A program made the position numbers and the translations under genes. Below the pieces are notes generated by a model. That model had not been told where the DNA came from. It did no database searches and saw nothing but the letters and a program-made list of their open reading frames with translations. This document shows, piece after piece, positions 7,701-16,339 of a DNA stretch of 64,000 nt (position 1 is its first letter; every line of letters starts with the position of its first letter). The DNA is taken from assembly GCA_035697325.1 (NCBI GenBank), contig DASSDB010000002.1, positions 279,232 to 343,231 on the forward strand. The letters are read 5' to 3'. Source of the stretch: Candidatus Saccharimonadales bacterium. GTDB taxonomy: Bacteria; Patescibacteriota; Saccharimonadia; Saccharimonadales; Saccharimonadaceae.

Positions 7701-8426
7701 ATGTCAGGACACAGTAAGTGGTCAACGATCAAACGTGAAAAAGGGGCAAAAGATGCGAAACGCGGTGCTATTTTTACTAAAATTGGTAATCAGATTGCCA
7801 TTGCGGCGCGCGGTGGCACCGATCCATCAATGAACTCAGCGCTTGCGCTTGCAATCGAAAAAGCAAAACAGGCCAACATGCCAAATGCCAACATTCAACG
7901 TGCAATTGATCGTGTAGACGACAAAAATGCTGCCGTGCTTGAAGAGGCTACCTATGAGGGATATGGACCAGGTGGTATCGGCTTAATCGTTGAAGTGGCA
8001 ACGGATAATAAAAACCGCACATACCCTGAAGTAAGGACTGCTTTTACAAAAAATGGTGGGTCGATGGCCGAGCCGGGAAGCGTAGCGTTTCAGTTTACAC
8101 GTAAAGGTGTCATTCGGGTGGGAGCGACCGGTGAAGATGCGCTTCTGACCGTCCTTGACGCAGGAGCGGAGGACGCAGTTGAGGAAGGTGATGGAATTAC
8201 GGTGTATAGTGATCAAAAAGATCTGGCAAAAGTTAGAACCGCGTTAATTGAGGCGGGGCTTGAAGTAAGGGAAGCCGAACTTCAGTATGTGCCGAATGCT
8301 CCTGTTGAGATAAGCGATCCTGAGGTTGCTCGGAAGGCTTTCAAGCTGCTTGATGCGCTCGATGACCTTGACGATGTGGTGAATGTCCACACGAACGCTG
8401 ACATTACTGTTGAACCTGCGCAGTAA
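7701..8426 (+). CDS. yebC: YebC/PmpR-type regulator
   Basis: A 241-residue member of the TACO1/YebC family with the near-invariant start MSGHSKWSTIKREKGAKDAKRGAIFTKI and the motif GYGPGGIGLIVE. Family members act as transcriptional regulators and/or as factors helping ribosomes through proline-rich stretches. Unlike most native genes it has a leader: TATAAT at 7656-7661 and CTGGAG at 7688-7693 before ATG 7701. Adjacency to ruvC, as in many bacteria, is kept apart from one inserted surface-protein gene. Confidence 0.95.
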   Translation: MSGHSKWSTIKREKGAKDAKRGAIFTKIGNQIAIAARGGTDPSMNSALALAIEKAKQANMPNANIQRAIDRVDDKNAAVLEEATYEGYGPGGIGLIVEVATDNKNRTYPEVRTAFTKNGGSMAEPGSVAFQFTRKGVIRVGATGEDALLTVLDAGAEDAVEEGDGITVYSDQKDLAKVRTALIEAGLEVREAELQYVPNAPVEISDPEVARKAFKLLDALDDLDDVVNVHTNADITVEPAQ

Positions 8427-8474
8427 CATTTACTTAATAATTTGTTAATATCTGTTGCGTATATTGCTAAGCGT

Positions 8475-9926
8475 ATGCGTTATTTGAAGTTAGCGTGGCT
8501 TGTCGCGAGTATTACGATTTGTCTTTTGATCGCTCCCAACGTTCATGCAATAATGGTCGGTGAGCCCGTGGTAGATACGCGGACTGATTCACCGGTTATT
8601 GTAACAGGGTATGGTATTGATGGTGCACAGGTATCGTACGTGCAATTATTTAATAGCTCGAACGATGTTGTTGATGTAACAAACTGGACCCTCCAGGCGG
8701 TGCATTCAACAGGAGCCATGGTGACACTTGCGAGCCTTCATGGGCTCGTGAAACCTGGTGGATACCTTGTGATCGCGGACACAGGCGTCATTTCTACGCC
8801 AGATATTGGGTACTCGCGACCGAATCTAAGTGATGCTGCTACGGTTACTTCTTTGCAACTTACAGCTCCAGCGCGCTATCTTGCGCACCAACTAGCAACA
8901 AAAGCGGATGTGAGCCATCCATATTGGCGCCGAAATATATCCTCGTCGACGGGCAATTATCTTTCGACATTCAGCTCGTTTACTCCCGATGCCCAGTTCG
9001 TACTATATGGAAATGGATTTTACGAGTACTCTGAGACTATGTCTTTGCAAGTAGCGGAAATTATGGCAAATCCACGGAATTGCTCGCCGCTGGATACAGC
9101 CGGGGACTGCACAGACTACATAAAGTTCCATAATCCGTCGATGCAAACCGTTGACCTTTCACAAACGCGACTGAGGATCGGTTATTTGGGTCAAACTCCC
9201 TCTTCAAGCAATACTTTTCAGCTCCAGGGAACTGTGGGTCCAGGCCAGTATATCGTAATTTCAAGTAGCGCGGATAACCGGCCAATAACTCTTACAAACA
9301 GTGGCGGGTTTGTTTGGCTGGAAGATATGTATGGCATCAAAAGGTATGATACTACCGTACTTGAGTACCCCGACGCCAGCGCAGATACGAAGAAAGGGCA
9401 GGCGTGGGCGTACGACTTAAGTGATGGCCTCTGGAAATGGACAACGCAGCCGACACCTCGCGATGCGCCGAGCGTGTTTCCGCCCCCTGCCCCTCCAAAA
9501 AAGGCAATTCAAACGGCTTCCCTGGCACCTTGCAAAGAAGGACAGTATCGCAGTGAAGAAACGAATCGCTGTCGTTCTGCGGGAAGCGTGACGGCATTGG
9601 CTCCCTGTGATGACGATGAAGAGCGTAATCCCGCTACCAACCGTTGTCGAAAAATAGCCACAGCCGCAAGCCAAGGACTGACACCATGCAAGGAGGGGCA
9701 GGAGAGAAATCCGGCTACAAACAGATGCCGTAACATTGCAAATAGTGTGCCAGGTGACGCTGCCTTCGCTATCGAGACAGCTCAGGATGCGGGAAAGGCG
9801 TTTATAGGATGGTGGGCGCTTGGCGGGGTAGGAGCGGTTGCACTCGGGTATGGAGTATGGGAGTGGCGTGAAGAAGCCCGCATGGCTATTCGAAAAGTCT
9901 CGTCGTTTTTTACCTCTCTTAAATAA
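8475..9926 (+). CDS. Secreted lamin-tail-domain protein with Cys repeats and C-terminal membrane anchor
   Basis: A signal peptide (MRYLKLAWLVASITICLLIAPNVHA) is followed by two lamin-tail (LTD) Ig-like domains (YVQLFNSSNDVVDVTNWTL...; YIKFHNPSMQTVDLSQTRLRIG...). Near residues 350-430 come three tandem cysteine repeats of the form PCKEGQxRNPxTNRCRxI, then one membrane segment (WWALGGVGAVALGYGVWEW) and a basic tail. The layout suggests a surface protein anchored in the membrane. ATG 8475 gives a proper signal peptide and lies nine bases after TATATT. The function is unknown; LTD domains may bind surfaces or nucleic acid. Confidence 0.8.
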   Translation: MRYLKLAWLVASITICLLIAPNVHAIMVGEPVVDTRTDSPVIVTGYGIDGAQVSYVQLFNSSNDVVDVTNWTLQAVHSTGAMVTLASLHGLVKPGGYLVIADTGVISTPDIGYSRPNLSDAATVTSLQLTAPARYLAHQLATKADVSHPYWRRNISSSTGNYLSTFSSFTPDAQFVLYGNGFYEYSETMSLQVAEIMANPRNCSPLDTAGDCTDYIKFHNPSMQTVDLSQTRLRIGYLGQTPSSSNTFQLQGTVGPGQYIVISSSADNRPITLTNSGGFVWLEDMYGIKRYDTTVLEYPDASADTKKGQAWAYDLSDGLWKWTTQPTPRDAPSVFPPPAPPKKAIQTASLAPCKEGQYRSEETNRCRSAGSVTALAPCDDDEERNPATNRCRKIATAASQGLTPCKEGQERNPATNRCRNIANSVPGDAAFAIETAQDAGKAFIGWWALGGVGAVALGYGVWEWREEARMAIRKVSSFFTSLK

Positions 9927-9941
9927 CGTATACTAGAAGAT

Positions 9942-9974
9942 ATGTTCAAGGCCTTTTTAATATGCGAATTATAG
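9942..9974 (+). CDS. Possible leaderless 10-codon upstream ORF overlapping ruvC
   Basis: ATG at 9942 lies seven bases after TATACT (9929-9934), the spacing typical of leaderless starts here. The frame (MFKAFLICEL) ends with TAG at 9972-9974, past the ruvC ATG at 9962 in another frame, so its translation could modulate ruvC initiation. Inference from spacing only. Confidence 0.35.
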   Translation: MFKAFLICEL

Positions 9975-10435
9975 GAATCGACCCAGGCACGGGGATTTTA
10001 GGGTTTGGTGTGATAGACGCGGCGAAAGGGAAGACGGTACTTGTTGAAGCTGGAGTTATAACTACCCCACCGCACACTCCCCTGCCCGACCGTCTTGAAG
10101 AAATTTACACGAGCCTGACAGAAATTATTGCGACGACCAAGCCTGAAATCATGGCGATTGAAAAGCTGTTTTTTGCTCAAAATGTTACTACAGCTATGAG
10201 CGTTTCACACGCTCGCGGTGTTGCGATGCTGACGGGCAAACAGGCCAAACTGCCAATAGAGGAGTACACACCGCTTCAAATCAAGCAAACGATTACTGGC
10301 TATGGCAAGGCGAGTAAAAAACAGGTGCAAGAGATGGTGCGGATTCAGTTGGGATTAAAAGATGTCCCGAAGCCGGATGACTGTGCGGATGCGCTCGCTG
10401 CTGCTATTATGTGCGCATTTATGACCAGGGTGTAA
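9962..10435 (+). CDS. ruvC: Holliday junction endonuclease RuvC
   Basis: RuvC (157 aa) cleaves Holliday junctions moved by RuvAB. The start MRIIGIDPGTGILGFG carries the first catalytic Asp, IEKLFFAQN the catalytic Glu, and DDCADALAAAI the C-terminal acidic pair. Length matches the family. ruvA and ruvB are also in the window but separated by acquired units, PBP and other genes, so the classic ruvCAB order is stretched over about 9 kb. Confidence 0.96.
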   Translation: MRIIGIDPGTGILGFGVIDAAKGKTVLVEAGVITTPPHTPLPDRLEEIYTSLTEIIATTKPEIMAIEKLFFAQNVTTAMSVSHARGVAMLTGKQAKLPIEEYTPLQIKQTITGYGKASKKQVQEMVRIQLGLKDVPKPDDCADALAAAIMCAFMTRV

Positions 10436-10486
10436 AAAAGAAAGCCTCTTGCTTATATCTCTTTGATATAAATCAGGGGCTCACTT

Positions 10487-10525
10487 GCGAGCGGGAAGCG
10501 TACGTTGTGTACGCCTCCCGCTCGC
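10487..10525 (-). terminator. 17-bp hairpin after unit C
   Basis: Two 17-base arms (10487-10503 and 10509-10525) pair completely except for one position, which is a G-U wobble in the minus-strand transcript. The orientation preference fits termination or 3' protection of the minus-strand gene at 10534. No T run follows. Confidence 0.65.
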
Positions 10526-10533
10526 GGGTGTTG

Positions 10534-11535
10534 CTAGACGAGACCGAGGTGCCGGGCGATCTGCTCCCACGTCATGTTGGTGACGTTGACGGAGTTGCTG
10601 TAGCTGCTGTCGTCCACATCCTTGCCCGGGGGCATGATGATGTCGACGACGTTGCTGTAGCTGGTCACCCGGCAGCTGTCAAGCACCACAGTGTTGCGCA
10701 CGATGGTGTTGTAGCTGTGGATGTTGAGCTGCGAGCAGATCTTGCCCTTCACCTCACGGTTGTAGCTCGTGATGGTGATGTCGGACCTGTACAGTGCGGC
10801 GTGCTCGCGGACGAGCGCCTCGTAGTCGACCGCGGACGATCGACCGGCGGAACCGCCGCTCATGGTGACGCCACCGCCGCCGAACTGGCCCAGCATCTGC
10901 GTGGCCTGCTCTTCGGACATGCGGCAGACGACACCCTGAGCGACCAGGTCACCCTTGGTGACGGCCCGCTTGTGGTCGTCGATGATCCGGCGGACGCGCG
11001 CGGGCAGCCTGTCGTTGAACAGCTGCTCGAAGAACTCCTCCTGGGCGAACTTGTCCAGGTCTCGGGGCATGGCCTCGTGACCGGTGATCAGTGCCCAGTT
11101 GAGCGCCTTCAGGATCCCCTCGTCCAGTTCGCTGAGAACCAGGCCGAGGCCGTACTTGTCGGGGTCGCCGACGTAGACGAACTCCAGCGCGACGGGGTCG
11201 ATCATCACCATGCGGGTGAGATTGAACGCCTCGTCGATGGTGATGGGGTACTGCCCGGCGACCTTGCGGATCGTGCGGCCGAACTTGGAGGCGAGGTTGG
11301 TGATGTACTTCACCGTCTCGTCCACGTTCACGCTGCCGTCGGCGTTCGGAACGATGATCTCGTTCGTGCCCTCGGTCTTGTACTGGGCCGCCCTCACGTC
11401 TTCGTGGGCCTTGAGGAAGTTGAGCACCTTGGAGGTGTCACCCTTTCCCTCGATCGCCAGCTGGAGCAGTTCCTTGACCGACATCTCGCTGAGCGGGGTC
11501 GGCGCCTTCAGGACGAACTCCTGGGGCTCGCTCAC
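10534..11535 (-). CDS. GC-rich unit C: hypothetical protein (333 aa)
   Basis: A soluble protein I do not recognise. An alpha-helical first two-thirds includes KELLQLAIEGKGDTSKVLNFLKAHEDVRAAQ and GLGLVLSELDEGILKALNWALITGHEAMP; after a Gly-rich hinge (FGGGGVTMSGGSAGRSS) comes a beta-rich tail with repeated short strands (SDITITSYNREVKGKICSQLNIHSYNTIVRNTVVLDSCRVTSYSN). The GTG at 11535 is chosen because GAGGAG lies eight bases upstream; the longer frame has no ribosome site. Third positions are strongly G/C. Promoter, leader and hairpin make it an autonomous unit. Confidence 0.75.
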   Translation of the reverse strand: MSEPQEFVLKAPTPLSEMSVKELLQLAIEGKGDTSKVLNFLKAHEDVRAAQYKTEGTNEIIVPNADGSVNVDETVKYITNLASKFGRTIRKVAGQYPITIDEAFNLTRMVMIDPVALEFVYVGDPDKYGLGLVLSELDEGILKALNWALITGHEAMPRDLDKFAQEEFFEQLFNDRLPARVRRIIDDHKRAVTKGDLVAQGVVCRMSEEQATQMLGQFGGGGVTMSGGSAGRSSAVDYEALVREHAALYRSDITITSYNREVKGKICSQLNIHSYNTIVRNTVVLDSCRVTSYSNVVDIIMPPGKDVDDSSYSNSVNVTNMTWEQIARHLGLV

Positions 11536-11610
11536 TTTAGTCTCCTCGTTGTCGATGATCGTGCTTTTGTTGGAAAACGACTGTCTTCGGTAAAGCAATG
11601 CAACTAAATT

Positions 11611-11639
11611 ATTATACTATAATTTAAACATAAAGTCAA
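11611..11639 (-). promoter_or_regulatory. Promoter of GC-rich unit C
   Basis: On the minus strand TTGACT (11639-11634) is followed after 17 bases by TATAAT (11616-11611). The leader to the GTG start is about 70 bases. Confidence 0.8.
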
Positions 11640-11643
11640 TATA

Positions 11644-12488
11644 TTATGCTGCGAGGTAATCAACTGCAAACGCTAAGTCTTTAGCACCACGACGAGTGGC
11701 GAGGCTACGGTGTGAGGCTTCTTCGATCATGATAAGATCAAGCGCTGATGCGCCAGCTTTTTCTCTGGCGGCAAGGAGCTCATCTGGTTTCATCATCCTA
11801 TCCTTGCCACCGATTAGTAGCGCGGTCTTTTTTCCCTCTTCGCTTCGCGCCTCGGCTTGTTTTGTAAGGAGAGGGATCATGTCTTCGCTGAGGCCGATGC
11901 CGAGTTGAGTAAGGGTATGACAGCTGAGGCGTTTAAGAAGACGGTTTGCGACGTAAGCATTCCAGCGATCGTGAAAGATACTTTGGTCACTTTGAAAAAG
12001 GGTGGCGGCTGCGCGGCCAAGCAAGTTCTTTGCACGATTTCGCGGACTATTTCCGATCTGCTCTACATTCAAGCCGAGAGGGCGGAGCAATACGAGTCCG
12101 TTTATATCTTCCGGGCGATCAGCTTCGGCATAGATGGCACCGATAGCAGCTTGCGATTCTGCCACAATGTCAGGTATTAGGTAGGTGTCGTCGTGCATTT
12201 CTCGCCAGGCCTCAATAATCGCAGGTGGATAGGCTGGGCAAGAGCACGAATAGAGGGCCCTTCGGCGGGTACCTCCCAGTAGGGAAGCGCGCTTGCCACG
12301 TCAACTCCTTCTGTTAGTGTGGCTATCCTATGAGGAATGCGCCCGTCCTGGCCAATACCCGGAAGGACGAGCACACCAGGTTGGTTCGGTTCACGTATAA
12401 CAAGCGGTACACGAATCTCGTGAGGGATATCGAAGCCATCTTTGCGGATAATGACGTCGGTGGAGGTGAAGGGGAGTTTTTCTGTCAT
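11644..12488 (-). pseudogene. Alpha/beta-hydrolase-like gene broken by a frameshift
   Basis: Two minus-strand frames read as one protein: the N part from 12488 (MTEKLPFTSTDVIIRKDGFDIPHEIRVPLV...LVLPGIGQDGRIP) to about residue 84, then the C part continuing as PAIIEAWREMHDDTYLIPDIV to 11644. The frame changes near 12221-12230, and no stop-free path spans it. The C part ends with GGKDRMMKPDELLAAREKAG and EEASHRS, resembling the Asp/His end of alpha/beta hydrolases, but I see no GxSxG nucleophile. Codon use is native. It is trapped between GC-rich units C and D. Decay or a sequencing indel would both explain it. Confidence 0.6.
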
Positions 12489-12557
12489 GTGCGACTTTTA
12501 TTTATAAGGTTAGATTGAATGGAGGTCAATTAAGATGATGTGGATAATTTTTTAGTT

Positions 12558-12579
12558 GGGGAGCTGTTGAAGCCTCCCC
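12558..12579 (-). terminator. Short hairpin after unit D
   Basis: GGGGAG (12558-12563) pairs with CTCCCC (12574-12579), just after the deformylase stop on the minus strand. It is weaker than the hairpins of the other GC-rich units. Confidence 0.45.
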
Positions 12580-12589
12580 CATTGCCCTC

Positions 12590-13330
12590 CTACTGGATGT
12601 AGCGGGCGTAGCTACGGAGATCGAAATCACCGCTTGTCATTGCCAGCCACTGCTCAACGGGGAACAGTGGCCACTCCGAACGGTCGCCTGCCTCTGCGAG
12701 GGCGCGTCGATGCTCCCTCTCGGGCGCGTAAAAGAACCGCCGCCCCTGCTGTAAGGCGAGTTGAGCGCAGGTCATTCCGTCCAGATGGTCGGACTCGTGC
12801 TGCATGATCCATCCGTCCGTGCCGTCCATCCGAAAAGCCGCCTGTCCGGGCAGCGTGACCATAATCGCCTTCCAGCGTTTCACAGCCACAGCAATACCGG
12901 GGATCGAAAAACACGACTCTATCCGTTCGATGGTTCCCTCGCTCTTGATGGGCTCCACAACCGGATCAAAGAACGTGCGGATCGTCTTCTGTAAGTTCTC
13001 GCTCTTCAGATCGGGCATGCCGACGTTCATGGCAAGAATTCGCAGACTCCCCAGTGCTGCCTGCTGGAGTTGAGGGTATGCCATCCCGGCAGCCTTCAGG
13101 GCACCGTCCGGGTCGACGTACGACTCGAGCAGTTTGATCCCCCGGCGAACATTCTGGTTGTTGTAAGCCGCCTCTTCCGAGATTGCTTTGGCTTTCTTGC
13201 GGAGCTGGGGTGCGGACGGCTCGGCGAGACCCGCGCGACGTTTTTGCAAGTACTCTCGTACGAGTCCCGCTGTCGGTCGTTGCCATCCTGACGGGAGCGA
13301 CGGACCGATTTGTTCGATTTTCGGTATCAC
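12590..13330 (-). CDS. GC-rich unit D: divergent peptide deformylase with N-terminal extension
   Basis: Peptide deformylase removes the N-formyl group from new proteins. All three motifs are recognisable: AAGMAYPQL (family GxGxAAxQ), ESCFS (EGCLS, zinc Cys) and QHESDHLDG (HExxH, zinc ligands and catalytic Glu). The 246-residue protein carries about 80 extra residues at its N terminus compared with standard enzymes (about 150-190 aa). GTG 13330 follows an AGAAGG site, with -10 TATAGT at 13374-13369. It is G/C-biased and monocistronic. It might be the cell's only deformylase or a resistance-type paralogue; a housekeeping def is not in this window. Confidence 0.83.
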   Translation of the reverse strand: MIPKIEQIGPSLPSGWQRPTAGLVREYLQKRRAGLAEPSAPQLRKKAKAISEEAAYNNQNVRRGIKLLESYVDPDGALKAAGMAYPQLQQAALGSLRILAMNVGMPDLKSENLQKTIRTFFDPVVEPIKSEGTIERIESCFSIPGIAVAVKRWKAIMVTLPGQAAFRMDGTDGWIMQHESDHLDGMTCAQLALQQGRRFFYAPEREHRRALAEAGDRSEWPLFPVEQWLAMTSGDFDLRSYARYIQ

Positions 13331-13456
13331 GGTAGGAAACCCTTCTCTGTAGAGAGTTGACCTTCGCTACTATATGATATCTTTTGGATTCTGTCTAATC
13401 AGACTGCTCAATAATTTTAAGGTACTTATAAGTTGTTTTGGTATAATGTATACACG

Positions 13457-15736
13457 ATGATTCGCCAGGGTAAATATACCAAAAAGGTGACTACCGTTCG
13501 TCAGGCGCGCCGCTCGGGTAAAAGAGGATGGCGATGGTTTCGAAAACTATCCAAACCCAAAAAGGTGCTCGTTATTGCCGGGCCAATATTGGCGTTCCTT
13601 ATCCTAACTCCGCTGCTTACATACCTTTACTACGCAAACGACATTTCCGATCAAGAACGTTTGATGAACCGAAACAACACCGGAGTCGTACTGACCGATA
13701 AAAATGGTGAGACATTCTACACCGTGGGTAAGGCAGCACACCGACAGATGGTTCCGCTGACGGATATTTCAGATAACCTGAAGCATGCGGTAATTGCTTC
13801 GGAAGACAAGGACTTTTACCAGCATGAGGGCTTTTCTATTACGGGTATTGCGCGTGCTTTCTTTGGCAACATTACGGCCGGTAGTGTGACGGGTGGTGGT
13901 TCTACTCTGACACAGCAATTGGCAAAAAACACGTTATTAAGCGAAAATCAGACGTTTCTGCGGAAATATCAGGAGTTATTTATCGCTATTGCGATCGAGC
14001 AGCAATACACTAAAGACCAGATTCTCGATATGTACCTTAACTCCGTATTCTTTGGCGAAAATGCATTCGGTATCGAAGATGCGGCCAAAGTGTACTTTGG
14101 AAAGGCGCCAAAAGATCTTAATCTGGCTGAAAGCGCTATGCTGATAGGAGTACTGCCAGCGCCAAGTGCATACTCGCCTATTAGTGGTAACCCCGAATAC
14201 GCCAAAGAGCGTCAAACGACAGTGCTCAGCCGCATGGTGACAAACGGTTATATCACAGAAGCCGAGAAGCAGGCAGCGCTTGCCGAGCAGCTTGCTTATG
14301 CACCGCAAACAAATACGAATAACAGCGAAGCACCGCACTTCGCTGAAATGGTAATGCAACAGCTGTATGACAAATATGGCGAAGAAGTGGTAACACGTTC
14401 TGGATATCAGGTGAAGACGTCGCTCGATCTTAACTTGCAGCGTCAGCTAAAAACCGACATAGCGAATCAAATGCCATACATTCAGCGAAATGGAGGTTCA
14501 AATGCTGGTGCGGTGGCGATAGATCCTACCAATGGCGAAGTACGCGCGCTTGTTGGTAGTGCCGATTGGTCAAACCCGGACTGGGGCAAAGTTAATATGG
14601 CGACGACAGCCAGGCAACCAGGCTCAAGTTTTAAGTCGATTTATTACTCCGGTGCGCTTGCCGACGGTGTCATTACTCCGGCTACGGTATTGCACGATAA
14701 GCTGACGGATTTCGGTGGTGGCTATAAGCCGCTAAATGCCGATAAGAAGTTCCGCGGAGATGTAACGGTACGCAGCGCCATTAGCCAATCGCTTAACATT
14801 CCAAGTGTTGAGGTGTTACAAAAATATGGTGTTTCGAATGCGGTGAAAATGGCAAAACAATTAGGCATTACGACACTCGATGAGAATAAAAACTACGGTC
14901 TTTCGCTCGCGCTTGGTTCGGCTGAAGTCCCACTGCTTCAGATGACAAATGCGTACGCCGCTTTTGCCAACCAAGGCCAGCAATATAATACGACGATTAT
15001 TAATTCTATTAAGAACAAATTTGACGCAACGATATTCAAAGCGGATGAGAAGCCACGCACGGCAATCAGCGCAAGTGGTGCCTTTCTGATCTCAAGTATC
15101 CTTTCGGATAACAATGCTCGCGCACCAATCTTTGGGTCTTCTCTTACGATTCCTGGCCGGACCGCAGCAGTAAAAACGGGTACCACCGACGATTCACGTG
15201 ATGCTTGGACAATAGGCTATACTCCGCAAATGGTAGTTGGTGTTTGGGTGGGTAACAACAATAATGCCGTCATGAAGAACGGTGGCTCCGGGATGGCAGG
15301 ACCCATCTGGATAAACGCTATGAAGCAGGCATTAAAAGGTGTACCGAACACGCAATTTACCGTACCATCCGGAGTCATTCAGAAGCCGGTGTGTTATGGA
15401 AGTTACGGCCTGGCAAGCACGAGCGGCACAAATACATATAATGAGTACTTCCTTTCAAGTGCACTACCAACCACGACATGTAATTCTCAGCAAAAACAGG
15501 AAGAGCCGGTGAAAAAAGAAGAAGAACCGACCACAGAGACAGATAATTCAAGTACGGGCGGAACAGGAAGCGGTACTTCAAATGGCAACGGAGGTTCCAC
15601 TGGTACAGGAAACGGCAGCGGCACCGGCAATGGAAGCGGTGGAACCGGGACAGGAAATGGCTCAGGGACAGGGAGCGGTAGCGGCTCCGGCACTGGCAAT
15701 GGGGGTGTCGTTACTCCACCGGTCATCAATCCATAA
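13457..15736 (+). CDS. Class A penicillin-binding protein (transglycosylase/transpeptidase)
   Basis: Bifunctional peptidoglycan synthase. A basic cytoplasmic tail and one membrane segment (VLVIAGPILAFLILTPLLTYLYY) are followed by a GT51 domain (ASEDKDFYQHEGFSITGIARA, GGSTLTQQLAKN) and a transpeptidase domain with the catalytic SSFK in PGSSFKSIYY, SQSLN and KTGT. The last 65 residues are a Gly/Ser/Thr/Asn low-complexity tail with acidic start (KKEEEPTTETD). ATG 13457 lies nine bases after TATAAT (13442-13447), so the message is probably leaderless. It would build the cell wall together with lipid II modified by MurT/GatD. Confidence 0.95.
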   Translation: MIRQGKYTKKVTTVRQARRSGKRGWRWFRKLSKPKKVLVIAGPILAFLILTPLLTYLYYANDISDQERLMNRNNTGVVLTDKNGETFYTVGKAAHRQMVPLTDISDNLKHAVIASEDKDFYQHEGFSITGIARAFFGNITAGSVTGGGSTLTQQLAKNTLLSENQTFLRKYQELFIAIAIEQQYTKDQILDMYLNSVFFGENAFGIEDAAKVYFGKAPKDLNLAESAMLIGVLPAPSAYSPISGNPEYAKERQTTVLSRMVTNGYITEAEKQAALAEQLAYAPQTNTNNSEAPHFAEMVMQQLYDKYGEEVVTRSGYQVKTSLDLNLQRQLKTDIANQMPYIQRNGGSNAGAVAIDPTNGEVRALVGSADWSNPDWGKVNMATTARQPGSSFKSIYYSGALADGVITPATVLHDKLTDFGGGYKPLNADKKFRGDVTVRSAISQSLNIPSVEVLQKYGVSNAVKMAKQLGITTLDENKNYGLSLALGSAEVPLLQMTNAYAAFANQGQQYNTTIINSIKNKFDATIFKADEKPRTAISASGAFLISSILSDNNARAPIFGSSLTIPGRTAAVKTGTTDDSRDAWTIGYTPQMVVGVWVGNNNNAVMKNGGSGMAGPIWINAMKQALKGVPNTQFTVPSGVIQKPVCYGSYGLASTSGTNTYNEYFLSSALPTTTCNSQQKQEEPVKKEEEPTTETDNSSTGGTGSGTSNGNGGSTGTGNGSGTGNGSGGTGTGNGSGTGSGSGSGTGNGGVVTPPVINP

Positions 15737-15763
15737 GCCAGTAAGTATGTCATAATAGCAACT

Positions 15764-16339
15764 ATGATTGCACATATTTCTGGTATTGTTTCTGAAAAAT
15801 TTAACTCATCTGTTATCGTGGATGTTCATGGAGTGGGGTATGAAGTGGCGGTTGCCGCAGGTGATTTTGAACACGCACTTTTAAACGAGTCGGTGAAGTT
15901 TTACACGTATCATCACATTCGCGAGCAATCACAGGAACTCTTTGGTTTCAGTAGTTTGGCGGCCAAAAAGCTATTTGAGATGCTCATTACCGTACAAGGT
16001 GTCGGGCCAAAGGCAGCACTTTCTATCTTAAGCCTAGGCGATAGCGAAGTGGTGCGTAACGCACTTGCCAACGGAGACGTTGCCTATATTACAAAGGCAT
16101 CCGGTGTCGGTAAACGTATCGCCGAGCGAGTTGTTGTTGATCTTCAAGATAAAGTTGGCTTGCCCCTAAGGATGAATCCTGGCCAAACCGGCATTTCCCA
16201 GCCCATTACGCATGCCGACGAGGCCTTAGAGGCGCTTATGGCGCTTGGTTACAACCTCGCCGATGCAACACGAGCGCTTGAGGGTATCTCTACCGACCTT
16301 TCAACGGCCGATAGGGTGACGCAGGCGCTAAAAGGATAG
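15764..16339 (+). CDS. ruvA: Holliday junction DNA helicase subunit RuvA
   Basis: RuvA tetramers bind Holliday junctions and load RuvB. The 191-residue protein has the N-terminal OB fold (MIAHISGIVSEKFNSSVIVDVHGVGYEV), HhH motifs (LITVQGVGPKAALSIL, ITKASGVGKRIAERVVVDL) and the C-terminal RuvB-binding domain (ADEALEALMALGYNLADATRAL). ATG 15764 follows CATAAT (15751-15756) by seven bases. It converges on the LysRS-like gene with no gap. Confidence 0.95.
   Translation: MIAHISGIVSEKFNSSVIVDVHGVGYEVAVAAGDFEHALLNESVKFYTYHHIREQSQELFGFSSLAAKKLFEMLITVQGVGPKAALSILSLGDSEVVRNALANGDVAYITKASGVGKRIAERVVVDLQDKVGLPLRMNPGQTGISQPITHADEALEALMALGYNLADATRALEGISTDLSTADRVTQALKG

Noticed and set aside
10411-11607. 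Long plus-strand ORF opposite unit C (398 codons)
   Set aside because: It is a GC-bias shadow: low-complexity Asp/Val/His-rich translation, no ribosome site, while the minus-strand frame has promoter, leader, ribosome site and terminator.
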